A DNA stretch of 64,000 nucleotides from Aeromicrobium sp. CnD17-E (GTDB lineage Bacteria > Actinomycetota > Actinomycetes > Propionibacteriales > Nocardioidaceae), in contig NZ_JAMXRU010000009.1 of assembly GCF_024124745.1 (NCBI RefSeq), positions 1 through 64,000 on the forward strand. The letters run 5' to 3'. The notes beneath the pieces are model-generated. The model saw only the letters and a list, made by a program, of their open reading frames with translations. It had not been told where the DNA came from and made no database searches. The translations under genes and the position numbers were made by a program. Below, piece by piece: positions 44,316 to 54,641 of the stretch. Within the stretch, counting starts at the first letter, position 1. Every line of letters begins with the position of its first letter.

Positions 44316-45130
44316 CCGACGCGCTCCGCTACGAGATCACCCGACTGCGCACCATCCGGTCCACCTACTGGATCCTCGGCGTCGCCTTCGGGTTCCAGCT
44401 CCTGCTGACCGTGCTCATCGCCTGGAACCTGCCCGAGACGGGGCCGCTGTCCGGGGGAGACCAGACCTTCGCGATCCTCGTGACCGTCGGCGCCACCCTC
44501 GGCGTGGCGCCGCTGTTCATCGCCTACGTGATCGGCCTGCTCGGCGTCTTCTCCATGGGTCACGAGTACCGCCACGGCATGATCCGCGCGACGCTGACCG
44601 CCCTGCCCAGCCGTCTGCACGTCATGCTCGCCAAGGTGCTCACGACGGCCGTCCTCTCGCTCGTGGCCGCCCTGGTCTGCGTCGGCATCGCGTTGCTCAG
44701 CGCCGTGTCCTTCGGCGTCGGGCTGCCGAGCGTCGGTGGGCTGCGCGACATCACCGTCGGCACCGTCCTCTACACCACGCTGTTCTCGCTCTCCGGCCTG
44801 GCGTTCGCGACCCTCACCCGCAACCAGACCGCCGCCGTCGCGCTGCTCCTGCTCGTCCCGTCGCTCGTCGAGGGCCTGGTCAAGGCAGTCGTGCTGGCCA
44901 TCAAGGCGTCGTCGGGCGACCCGACGAGCCGCGGCGGCATCGTCGACATCCTCAAGTTCCTCCCGTACGACGCAGGCGGGCAGATGTACACGCGCGTCTC
45001 GCTGAACGACGCGTTCCAGGTGTTCGGCTACAAGCCGTTCGGCGCGGTCGGGGGAGGCATCACGATGGCCGTGTTCGTCGTCGTGCTCCTCGTCCTGGCC
45101 ACCGCGGCCTTCCAGCGCCGCGACGCCTGA
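44312..45130 (+). CDS. ABC transporter permease, ABC-2 type
   Basis: The 272-residue partner of the preceding ATPase has about six hydrophobic segments, opening with YWILGVAFGFQLLLTVLIAW and including FSMGHEYRHGMIRATLTALP, a typical ABC-2 permease cytoplasmic motif. Together they form a heterodimeric or homodimeric exporter. No dedicated regulator lies beside them. Confidence 0.9.
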   Translation: MTDALRYEITRLRTIRSTYWILGVAFGFQLLLTVLIAWNLPETGPLSGGDQTFAILVTVGATLGVAPLFIAYVIGLLGVFSMGHEYRHGMIRATLTALPSRLHVMLAKVLTTAVLSLVAALVCVGIALLSAVSFGVGLPSVGGLRDITVGTVLYTTLFSLSGLAFATLTRNQTAAVALLLLVPSLVEGLVKAVVLAIKASSGDPTSRGGIVDILKFLPYDAGGQMYTRVSLNDAFQVFGYKPFGAVGGGITMAVFVVVLLVLATAAFQRRDA

Positions 45131-45197
45131 GGGCCTGGTCGGCCGGCGCACGTCGTCGACCCTTCTGGGCGTGAGCCGCGTCACGTACACTCGCGGC

Positions 45198-46511
45198 ATG
45201 GCACGCACCTCCGAGCCGCGCGCGAGGCACCACGGACGTGACCTCGCGATGCCGCCGGGCTCGGACCCCGACGCCCTCTCGCGGCGGCTGCGGCGGGCCC
45301 ACGAGGAGTTCCTGGCCTCCGGCGCCACCGACGCACCGCTGCGCGACGTCGTGCGGGAGTCGTGGGAGCGCAGCCTCGCCGACGGTCTCGACCCCGAGAC
45401 CGACCTGCCGCGCATCACGCTCGACGACGACGCCCTGCGCGAGATCCGCGAGCACCACCCCCTCGCCGCGGGCCTCCCGGTCATCCGACGGCTCCTGGTC
45501 GAGTCGGCGGGGGAGGCGGGCCTGCTCGTCGCCGTCAGCGACGCCGCCGGCCAGCTGCTGTGGGTGGAGGGCGCGGCGTCGCTGCGCTCGCGGGCCGAGT
45601 CGATGCACTTCGTGCCGGGTGCCGACTGGAGCGAGACGAGCGCCGGGACGAACGCCCCCGGCACGGCCCTGGCGATCGACCGACCCGTGCAGATCTTCGG
45701 CCCCGAGCACCTCGGCCGCCAGGTGACGCCGTGGAGCTGCTCGGCGGCGCCCATCCACGACCCCGACACCGGCGCCGTGCTCGGCGTCCTCGACGTGACC
45801 GGCGGACCCGAGGTCGCGACGGCGCAGGGACTCGGGTTCGTGCGGGCGACCGCGGCCGCGGTCGAGGCCGAGCTGCGCATCGCCCGCCTGCAGCCGGCGA
45901 CAGCCCCGCTGCACGTGACGAGCGGGTGGTCGGCACCGCGCCTCGACGTCCTCGGCGTGCACGGCGCGACGCTGCAGGTCGGTCCGCTCACGTCACGGCT
46001 GAGCCGCCGGCACAGCGAGCTCCTCCTGCTGCTGTCGCGGGCCCCTGACGGCATGACGGCCGCGGAGCTGGGCGTGGCGCTCAGCGACGACGACCAGGCT
46101 CCCGTGACGATCCGCGCGGAGCTGTCGAGGCTGCGCGGGGTGCTCGGGCCGCTCGAGCTCGCGTCGCGGCCGTACCGCCTGCGCAGCGCGGTGCGCACCG
46201 ACGTCGACGAGGTCCGCGACCTGCTGCGGGACGGACGTCTGCGCAGCGCCGTCGCCGCCTACCGTGGCCCCGTGCTGCCGTCGTCGTCCGCGCCCGCCGT
46301 CGAGGAGCTGCGCGACGACCTGCACCTCGAGCTCCTCTCCGCCCTCCTGGCCTGTGACGACGCCGACGCGCTGCTGTCGTTCGCGGACACGCCGCACGGT
46401 CGCGAGGACCTCGGCGTCTGGTCGCGGGCGCTCGAGATCCTCCCCGTCTCCTCCCCCCGCCACGCCCAGGTCGCGGCCCACGTCGAGAAGCTCGACCGCG
46501 CCTTCGGCTGA
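45198..46511 (+). CDS. GAF-domain transcriptional regulator with C-terminal winged helix
   Basis: A 437-residue protein whose first half resembles AcoR-type sensors: VVRESWERSLADGLDPETDL, a GAF domain (about 85-235, VSDAAGQLLWVEG, DWSETSAGTNAPGTAL, VTPWSCSAAPIHDPDTG). The sigma54-activating AAA domain is missing; instead about 255-330 reads as a winged helix-turn-helix (LSRRHSELLLLLSRAPDGMT, AELSRLRGVLGPLEL). Proteins of this type are regularly encoded beside an acetaldehyde-type dehydrogenase, which here follows beyond a repeat block. It probably controls that gene. I use the ATG at 45198. Confidence 0.85.
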   Translation: MARTSEPRARHHGRDLAMPPGSDPDALSRRLRRAHEEFLASGATDAPLRDVVRESWERSLADGLDPETDLPRITLDDDALREIREHHPLAAGLPVIRRLLVESAGEAGLLVAVSDAAGQLLWVEGAASLRSRAESMHFVPGADWSETSAGTNAPGTALAIDRPVQIFGPEHLGRQVTPWSCSAAPIHDPDTGAVLGVLDVTGGPEVATAQGLGFVRATAAAVEAELRIARLQPATAPLHVTSGWSAPRLDVLGVHGATLQVGPLTSRLSRRHSELLLLLSRAPDGMTAAELGVALSDDDQAPVTIRAELSRLRGVLGPLELASRPYRLRSAVRTDVDEVRDLLRDGRLRSAVAAYRGPVLPSSSAPAVEELRDDLHLELLSALLACDDADALLSFADTPHGREDLGVWSRALEILPVSSPRHAQVAAHVEKLDRAFG

Positions 46512-46545
46512 ACCCGCGGCCTTCCGCTGTTCGAGCAGCCGAAGG
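46501..46545 (+). terminator. Hairpin at the end of the GAF regulator gene
   Basis: CCTTCGGCTG (46501-46510), which includes the last codons of the gene, pairs perfectly with CAGCCGAAGG (46536-46545) across a 25-base GC-rich loop. Without a U-run this is only a possible terminator; it separates the regulator from the following repeat block. Confidence 0.35.
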
Positions 46546-46558
46546 TGCGGGACGTTTC

Positions 46559-47061
46559 GCTGTTCGAGTGCCTTCACGAGCGCCAGCGAGGGGAGGTGTA
46601 TCGAGACCACTCTGGGCGGTCGCTGGGGGTCGGCTCGCGCTGGGCTGTTGCCGGGTGGTCTCGATACGCGGCACGACGCTCCTTCGTCGCGCGTGCCGCT
46701 ACTCGACCAGCGGGACGTTTTGCTGGTCGAGTGCCTCCACGAGCGCGAGCGAGGGGAGGTGTATCGAGACCACTCTGGGTGGTCGCTGGGGGTCGGGCCG
46801 CGCTGAGCCGTTGCCGAGTGGTCTCGATACGTCCGAGCCTCGCAAGCTCGCTCGGACTACTCGACCAGCGATGGGTTTCGCTGGTCGAGTGCCTCCACGA
46901 GCGCCAGCGAGGGGAGGTGCTGGAGCCGTCGCAGGGGGGCGTAGCCGCGACGGAGCGAGACCACTCTGGGCGGTCGCTGGGGGTCGGGCCGCGCTGGGCT
47001 GTTGCCGGGTGGTCTCGATGCGCAGGGACCTCGCACGCTCGCTCGGACTGCGCGACCAGCG
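46559..47061. repeat. Three tandem nested-palindrome repeats
   Basis: Three related units lie at 46559-46712, 46721-46870 and 46879-47061. Each begins with CGCTGGTCGAGTG or a one- to two-base variant and ends with its complement ACTCGACCAGCG or a variant. Each also has an inner inverted pair TATCGAGACCAC/GTGGTCTCGATA around a conserved GGTCGCTGGGGGTCG core. Unit 3 has an insert of about 35 bases before its inner arm and degenerate right arms. Repeats built on GGTCTCGATA and CTCGACCA arms are common in intergenic regions of actinobacteria. They fill most of the 655-base gap before the aldehyde dehydrogenase; no gene is seen in it. Confidence 0.85.
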
Positions 47062-47071
47062 GTGCCGACGA

Positions 47072-47112
47072 CGTTGCAACGGCTGCAACGTCGGGACAAC
47101 GTCGTTGCAACG
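47072..47112 (+). promoter_or_regulatory. Candidate operators of the aldehyde dehydrogenase gene
   Basis: Two perfect palindromes CGTTGCAACG lie at 47072-47081 and 47103-47112, with centres 31 bp apart, close to three helical turns on the same DNA face. A further CTGCAACG lies between them. They are 55 bases upstream of the dehydrogenase start. The most likely binder is the neighbouring GAF regulator. Confidence 0.55.
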
Positions 47113-47166
47113 AAGCTGTGACTAGCGTCACTCGCACCAGATCCCACCCCGCGAGGAGTCATTTCC

Positions 47167-48690
<1,524 letters not shown>

Positions 48691-48799
48691 GCCCACGGTG
48701 ACGTCGCGGCCCGGCCCCTCCACGAGGGGTCGGGCTCCCGGCGTTCCCGCCTCGGCGCCCGCCCCCCGCCCCGCCCGCCCCGCCCGAGAGGTGACCACC

Positions 48800-49213
48800 A
48801 TGACCGAGCGCCCGACCGCGACCACCCGCGTCGACGTCAGCCCCGACGCTGCCGCACTGCTGCGCACCCTCCGCGCCGAGCAGGCGAAGCCGCTCATGTT
48901 CCACCAGTCCGGCGGGTGCTGCGACGGGTCGGCGCCGATGTGCTACGCCCAGGTATTCTTCCTGACGGGACCGTCCGACGTGCACCTCGGCGACCTCGAC
49001 ATCGGCGCGAGCGACGTCGACCCCGACGGTCTCGTGCCGGTGTGGATCTCGCGCGAGCAGTTCCGGTACTGGTCGCACACGCACATCACCATCGACGTCG
49101 TCCCGGGGCGCGGCGCCGGCTTCTCGCTGGAGGGCCCCACGGGGCACCGCTTCATCATCCGGTCACGGGTGTTCACGGAGGAGGAGACCGCCGCGCTCGC
49201 GCCCGTCGACTGA
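48800..49213 (+). CDS. DUF779 protein
   Basis: A 137-residue protein with the DUF779 motif FHQSGGCCDGSAPMCYAQ at about residues 34-51 and FSLEGPTGHRFIIRSRVF near the C-terminus. It is consistently encoded next to AcoD/ExaC-type aldehyde dehydrogenases; its biochemical role is not established. The Cys-Cys pair and additional Cys suggest a metal or redox site. GAGAGG lies nine bases before the ATG at 48800. Confidence 0.88.
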   Translation: MTERPTATTRVDVSPDAAALLRTLRAEQAKPLMFHQSGGCCDGSAPMCYAQVFFLTGPSDVHLGDLDIGASDVDPDGLVPVWISREQFRYWSHTHITIDVVPGRGAGFSLEGPTGHRFIIRSRVFTEEETAALAPVD

Positions 49214-49326
49214 GCGCGACGCACGAACGTCCGCACCCGCGTCATGATCGACGCGCTCGAGGTTCCTCCCCCGTGGAGCGCGGTCCCCCCATCCCCCCGA
49301 CGACCGTGCCGCCGGAGAGGACCCCC

Positions 49327-51645
49327 ATGCGTCGCCCCCGCACGTGCTCAGCCCTGCTCACCTGCACCCTCGTCGTCGCCAGCCTGGTGGCTGCGCCGTC
49401 GGCGGCGAGTGCGGCGTCGGTGGTGCCGGACGGCTCGAGTGCTGGGTCGGCGGCGGCGTCGTGCTGGGAGGTCAAGCAGGTGGCTCCGTCGTCTCCTGAC
49501 GGGCTCTACTGGTTGTTGACGCCGCAGCTGCGGACGCCGAAGCAGTTCTACTGCGACATGACGACCGACGGTGGCGGCTGGGTGCTGGTGGGTCGTGGTC
49601 GTGACGGGTGGAGCTGGGACGGTGACGCGCAGGGGACGACCGCGCAGGTCGCCTCGCCGGTCACCGGCCAGGCCGCGTTCTCGCCGCGCAAGCTGTCCTC
49701 GGCGACCATCGACGCGCTGCTGGGCGGTGGCCGGGTCGACCAGCTCACGGACGGGGTGCGGCTGCGGCGCGCGAAGGACGCCGGCGGCACGGCGTGGCAG
49801 GAAGTGCGGTGGCGGCTGCGGTCGATGGGGTCGTGGTCGTGGGCGTTCGGTGCGGGCCACCCGCTGACCGGCTCCTCGTTCGACGGGGTCCCGTTCTCGG
49901 GCCAGACCACCCGCGACGCCGGCACGACGTCGACGGCCGCGGCCGAGCGGCTGCGCCGCGTGTGGACCTTCGAGTCCGCCGACAACGGCTGGGTGCGCGG
50001 TTTCGGCTACGGGAGCGCGGTGACGGGCTCGACCTCGTCGAGCAGCGCGCTCTACGCGACCCGCTCGGGCTACGCGACGCCGTTCACGCAGGTCTTCGTG
50101 CGGCCACGGCTGCGCCAGGCCGACCTGTCGTTCGCGGCGGTGCCCGACAGCGGGACGGCGGCCGTCACGGCGCTGCCCGTGGCCCGCAGCAGGTCGCTGC
50201 CGCAGGCGTGGGGCGTGACGGGCACGGGTGCGGGCGGTACGGGAGAGCTGGCCACGGAGGTGCAGGCCTTCGCCCAGGTCGGCGACGTCATGTACGTGGG
50301 CGGCAACTTCACGACCGTGCGCAACCAGGACGGGTCGCGCAAGGTCGCGCAGGCCTACCTCGCCGCGTTCCGGGCCTCGACGGGGGAGTGGATCTCCTCG
50401 TTCAGGCCGACGCTGAACGGTCAGGTGCGCGCGTTGAAGGCGCTGCCCGACGGCCGGCTCGCGGTCGGCGGCGACTTCACGCGCGTCGACGGTCAGCGTC
50501 GCACCGGCCTGGCCGTCCTCACCGCGAAGCGGACCCTCGACCGCACGTGGACCACCGGGGTCGAGCGACGTGGCGGCGACCGTCGGGCCTCGGTGCGCTC
50601 GCTCGACGTCGCCGGCGGCCGGCTCTACCTGGGCGGACGCTTCTCGCACGTCGTGCGGGGCACGGGTGCCGCGGCGCTTCCGTACGCCGCACGGGTCGTG
50701 CTGCCGAGCGGGCGTGGCGACAGCCAGTGGCGGCCGCACCTGAACGGCACCGTGGCCGACCTCGACGTGTCCACCGACGGTCAGCGCGTCTACCTGGCCG
50801 GCTACATGACGCGCAAGGGCGGCGCGACCGTGCGCAACGCGGTGGCGGTCACGACCTCGGCGGCGCGCCTCGTCTCACCGGCGTGGAGCCCGACGTTCAG
50901 CACCAAGGGCTCCGCGACCTACCAGCAGGCGGTCCAGCAGGTCGGGTCGCTCGTGTGGCTCGGCGGCTCGCAGCACAGCATGTTCGCCTACGACGTCCGC
51001 ACGCTCGCGCTGCGCAGCCCCAGCATCACCAAGGCCGGTGGCGACCTGCAGGCGATCGGCAGCAACGGCCGGGTGGTCTACGGCGGGTGCCACTGCGGCG
51101 ACTGGGTGTTCGAGGGCACGTCGAGCTGGGACTCGTGGTCCACCGGGCAGAACCCGGTGCCCTGGCGTCAAGCCGGCAAGATCTCCCTGCTCGGGGCGTG
51201 GGACGCCGCGTCGGGTGCGTTCGTGAGCACGTTCGCACCACAGTGGAAGTCGCGCGGCGGCTACGGCGTCTGGGCCGTCGAGGTGGCCAAGGACGGCACC
51301 CTGTGGGCCGGCGGGTCGATCCAGACGAGCATCCGCGAGGGCGGCTCCAACCAGTTCTCCGGCGGCTTCGCGCGGTTCGCGGCCCGGCCCTCCCGGGCCC
51401 CGGCAGCCCCCACGGCGCCGGCGGTGTCCCTGCAGGGCTCGACGGCCACGGTCTCGTGGTCGGGCTCGGCGGGCGACGGCGTCCGGTACGAGGTCCTGCG
51501 CGGCGACCGGGTCGTGGCCGTCTCCTGGACGACCTCGGTGCGCGTGCCCGACTCGGGCCCCGACGACCGGTTCTTCGTGCGCGCGAGCGACGGCCAGGGC
51601 AACTGGTCGGCCTCCACCCGTGTGGTGCGCGCCGTCCGGTCCTGA
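49327..51645 (+). CDS. Secreted fibrinogen-like domain/beta-propeller protein, copy 1
   Basis: A 772-residue exported protein. The signal peptide ends near AASAA (residue 30). A fibrinogen C-terminal-like (FReD) domain follows from Cys46, with SPDGLYWLLTPQ, YCDMTTDGGGWVLVGRGRDG and a GHPLTGSSFDGVPFSGQTTR segment to about residue 260. Then comes a propeller of about 400 residues with DUF5122-like repeats (VMYVGGNFTTV, GRLAVGGDFTRVDGQRRTGL). The last about 85 residues are fibronectin type III-like (VRYEVLRGDRVVAV). FReD domains usually bind carbohydrate or acetylated ligands, so surface adhesion is plausible. Copy 2 follows directly. Confidence 0.85.
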   Translation: MRRPRTCSALLTCTLVVASLVAAPSAASAASVVPDGSSAGSAAASCWEVKQVAPSSPDGLYWLLTPQLRTPKQFYCDMTTDGGGWVLVGRGRDGWSWDGDAQGTTAQVASPVTGQAAFSPRKLSSATIDALLGGGRVDQLTDGVRLRRAKDAGGTAWQEVRWRLRSMGSWSWAFGAGHPLTGSSFDGVPFSGQTTRDAGTTSTAAAERLRRVWTFESADNGWVRGFGYGSAVTGSTSSSSALYATRSGYATPFTQVFVRPRLRQADLSFAAVPDSGTAAVTALPVARSRSLPQAWGVTGTGAGGTGELATEVQAFAQVGDVMYVGGNFTTVRNQDGSRKVAQAYLAAFRASTGEWISSFRPTLNGQVRALKALPDGRLAVGGDFTRVDGQRRTGLAVLTAKRTLDRTWTTGVERRGGDRRASVRSLDVAGGRLYLGGRFSHVVRGTGAAALPYAARVVLPSGRGDSQWRPHLNGTVADLDVSTDGQRVYLAGYMTRKGGATVRNAVAVTTSAARLVSPAWSPTFSTKGSATYQQAVQQVGSLVWLGGSQHSMFAYDVRTLALRSPSITKAGGDLQAIGSNGRVVYGGCHCGDWVFEGTSSWDSWSTGQNPVPWRQAGKISLLGAWDAASGAFVSTFAPQWKSRGGYGVWAVEVAKDGTLWAGGSIQTSIREGGSNQFSGGFARFAARPSRAPAAPTAPAVSLQGSTATVSWSGSAGDGVRYEVLRGDRVVAVSWTTSVRVPDSGPDDRFFVRASDGQGNWSASTRVVRAVRS

Positions 51646-51805
51646 CCCGTCCTGTCCTGACCCGACCTGCCCGGCACGGCGTGTGAGGCGACCCACCGCG
51701 ACCGGTCGGCCGTGCCGCGTCATGAGGCAGGCCCCGCGCACTCTCCCTCCCCGTGAGCCTGCGGCCCACGCCCTCTCGTCCCCCTTCGATCCCACGAGGA
51801 CTGTC

Positions 51806-54631
51806 GTGCACCTCAAGACCTCCCTGACGGCCCTGGTCGTCTCCGCCACCACCGTCGCGAGCCTGGCGTGGGTGCCGTCGGCGGCGAGTGCGGCGTCGGT
51901 GGCGCCGGACGGGTCGAGCGCGGCGTCGGCGGCGGCGTCGTGCTGGGAGGTCAAGCAGGTGGCTCCGTCGTCTCCTGACGGGCTCTACTGGTTGTTGACG
52001 CCGCAGCTGCGGACGCCGACGCAGTTCTACTGCGACATGACGACGGACGGTGGCGGCTGGGTGCTGGTGGGTCGTGGTCGTGACGGGTGGAGCTGGGACG
52101 GTGACGCGCAGGGCACGACCGCGCAGGTCGCCTCGCCGGTCACCGGCCAGGCCGCCTTCCGGCCGCGCCGGCTCTCGTCGGCCACCATCGACGCCCTCCT
52201 GGGAGGTGGAGCCGTCGACGCGCTGCCCGACGGCGTCCGTCTGCGACGGGCCAAGGACGCGCAGGGCACCGCGTGGCAAGAGGTCCGCTTCTCCCTGCGC
52301 TCGCTCCCCGCGTGGTCGTGGGCGTTCGGTGCCGGCCACCCGCTGACCGGCTCCTCGTTCGACGGGGTCCCGTTCTCGGGCCAGACCACGCGCGACTTCG
52401 GCACGAACGACGGCGGCCGCCAGAACTTCCGCCGGGTCTGGACGAACGAGTACAGCGGCAACGGCTGGGTCCGCGGCTTCAACTACAACTCTGCGGTCCA
52501 GGGCACCACCGACGCGTCGAGCTACCTGTACTCCAAGGGCACGGGCGACGCGACGCCGTTCACGCAGGTCTACCTGCGGCCGCGGCTGCGCCAGGCCGAC
52601 CTGTCGTTCGCGGCGGTGCCCGACGGCGGGACGGCGGCCGTCACGGCGCTGCCGGTGGCCCGCAGCGGCTCCCTGGCCCAGCCGTGGGGCGTCACCGGGA
52701 CCGGCGCCGCCGGCACCGGCGAGCTGGCCACCGAGGTGCAGGCCTTCGCCCAGGTCGGCAACGTCATGTACGTGGGCGGCAACTTCACCACCGTGCGCAA
52801 CCAGGACGGGTCCCAGAGCGCGGCGCAGTCCTACCTCGCCGCCTTCGACGTCTCGACCGGCGCATGGATCTCCTCGTTCCGGCCGACCTTCGACAACCAG
52901 GTGCGCGCGCTGAAGGCGCTCCCGGACGGCCGGCTCGCCGTCGGCGGCGACTTCACCACCGTCAACGGCCAGCAGCGCACCGGCCTCGCCGTGCTCGACA
53001 CCGCCGGCGCGCTCTCCTCGTCCTGGAGCACCGTCGTCGAGAACCGTGGCAGCTCGGGCAAGGTCAGCGTGCGCAGCCTCGACGTCTCCGACGGGCGGCT
53101 CTACGTCGGCGGCAGCTTCACGCACCTCGTCAAGGGCACCTCGTCGTGGTTCGCGCGCAACGCCGGACGCATCGCCCTGTCGACCGGCAACGGCGACGGG
53201 CAGTGGAACCCCAACCTCAACGGCGCGGTCGCGTCGCTCGACGTCGACGACGACGGCAGCCGCGTCTACCTCGCCGGGTACATGACCGCCTCGGGCTCCA
53301 CGGCGGTCAGGAACGGGGTCGCGATCAGCACCGCAGCCGGGGCGCCCGTCACCGACCCGGCGTGGAACCCGACGTTCAGCACGTCCGGAGCCACGTACCA
53401 GCAGGCCGTGGAGCAGGTGGGCTCGAAGGTGTGGCTGGGCGGCTCGCAGCACAGCATGTTCTCCTACGACCGCTCCACCCTGGCGCTGCAGGACACGAAC
53501 ATCACGAAGTCCGGCGGCGACCTGCAGGCGATCGGCAGCAACGGCCGGGTGGTCTACGGCGGGTGCCACTGCGGCGACTGGGTGTTCGAGGGCACATCGA
53601 GCTGGGACACCTGGGGCGTGGGGCAGAACCCCGTCCCCTGGCGCCAGGCGGGCAAGATCTCGCTGCTCGGGGCGTGGGACGCCGCGTCGGGCGCCTTCGT
53701 GAGCACGTTCGCCCCGCAGTGGAAGTCGCGCGGCGGCTACGGCGTCTGGGCCGTCGAGGTGGCCAGCGACGGCACCCTGTGGGCCGGCGGGTCGATCCAG
53801 ACGAGCGTCCGCGAGAACGGCTCCAACCAGTTCTCCGGCGGTTTCGCCCGATTCGCGCAGCGACCGTCGACGGCGCCTGTCGCTCCGTCGAGCCCGGCGG
53901 TCTCGCTGGAGGGCTCGACGGCGACGGTCTCGTGGTCGCCGTCCTCCACGACCGGGGTGCGCTATGAGGTCCTGCGCGACGACCGGGTGGTCGCCGTGAC
54001 GTCGTCGACCTCCGTCCAGGTGCCCGGCTCCGACGTCGACGACCGGTTCTTCGTGCGCGCGAGCGACGGACAGGGCAACTGGTCCGCCTCGACGACGGTG
54101 GTGCGTCCGACGGCGAGCAGCACCGTGCTGCCCGCCGGCTCCACGTGGGCCTACTGGTTCGACGACGCGAACGCCGTCGACCCGGCGTGGACGAGCGACG
54201 GCTACGACAGCTCCGGCTGGCGTCGCGGACCCGCGCCGCTCGGCTGGGGCGGCAGCTCGATCGCGACCGACGTCGACGTCCCCGCGGGCACCCGGCGGGC
54301 GGTCACGGCCTACTACCGGACCGGCTTCGACCTCGCCGACGTCGACGCGTTCACCCGTTACGTGCTCACCACCCGCGCCGACGACGGCGTGCTGGTGCGC
54401 GTGAACGGCGTGGAGGTGGCGCGGGTCAACCTCCCCAGCGGCGCGCTGACGTCGACCACCTACGCGACCTCCGCGCCCAGCACCACGGCGGCGACGGCCT
54501 CGCCCGTACGCGTCGACCTGCCGCTCTCGGTGCTGCGCGACGGGACCAACATCGTCACCGTCGAGGTCCACTCCAACTACCGGTCCACGCCGAACGCGAG
54601 CCTCGACGCGTCCGTCGTGGCGTCGCGCTGA
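51806..54631 (+). CDS. Secreted fibrinogen-like domain/beta-propeller protein, copy 2 with extra C-terminal domain
   Basis: A 941-residue paralogue of the preceding protein with the same order: signal peptide (cleavage near AASAA), FReD domain, DUF5122-like propeller, fibronectin-like domain. It adds about 170 residues (from STVLPAGSTWAYWFDDANA) that look like a jelly-roll/galactose-binding-like domain (YDSSGWRRGPAPLGWGG, RADDGVLVRVNGVEVAR). The GTG at 51806 has GAGGA five bases upstream and gives a clean signal peptide. Parts are about 98% identical in DNA to copy 1, others much less. Confidence 0.84.
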   Translation: MHLKTSLTALVVSATTVASLAWVPSAASAASVAPDGSSAASAAASCWEVKQVAPSSPDGLYWLLTPQLRTPTQFYCDMTTDGGGWVLVGRGRDGWSWDGDAQGTTAQVASPVTGQAAFRPRRLSSATIDALLGGGAVDALPDGVRLRRAKDAQGTAWQEVRFSLRSLPAWSWAFGAGHPLTGSSFDGVPFSGQTTRDFGTNDGGRQNFRRVWTNEYSGNGWVRGFNYNSAVQGTTDASSYLYSKGTGDATPFTQVYLRPRLRQADLSFAAVPDGGTAAVTALPVARSGSLAQPWGVTGTGAAGTGELATEVQAFAQVGNVMYVGGNFTTVRNQDGSQSAAQSYLAAFDVSTGAWISSFRPTFDNQVRALKALPDGRLAVGGDFTTVNGQQRTGLAVLDTAGALSSSWSTVVENRGSSGKVSVRSLDVSDGRLYVGGSFTHLVKGTSSWFARNAGRIALSTGNGDGQWNPNLNGAVASLDVDDDGSRVYLAGYMTASGSTAVRNGVAISTAAGAPVTDPAWNPTFSTSGATYQQAVEQVGSKVWLGGSQHSMFSYDRSTLALQDTNITKSGGDLQAIGSNGRVVYGGCHCGDWVFEGTSSWDTWGVGQNPVPWRQAGKISLLGAWDAASGAFVSTFAPQWKSRGGYGVWAVEVASDGTLWAGGSIQTSVRENGSNQFSGGFARFAQRPSTAPVAPSSPAVSLEGSTATVSWSPSSTTGVRYEVLRDDRVVAVTSSTSVQVPGSDVDDRFFVRASDGQGNWSASTTVVRPTASSTVLPAGSTWAYWFDDANAVDPAWTSDGYDSSGWRRGPAPLGWGGSSIATDVDVPAGTRRAVTAYYRTGFDLADVDAFTRYVLTTRADDGVLVRVNGVEVARVNLPSGALTSTTYATSAPSTTAATASPVRVDLPLSVLRDGTNIVTVEVHSNYRSTPNASLDASVVASR

Positions 54632-54641
54632 GGTCCGCGCC

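Noticed and set aside
46559-47061. Tandem repeats as a possible CRISPR array
   Set aside because: Units are 150-180 bp, palindromic throughout and similar along their length; there are no short repeats with unique spacers and no cas genes.
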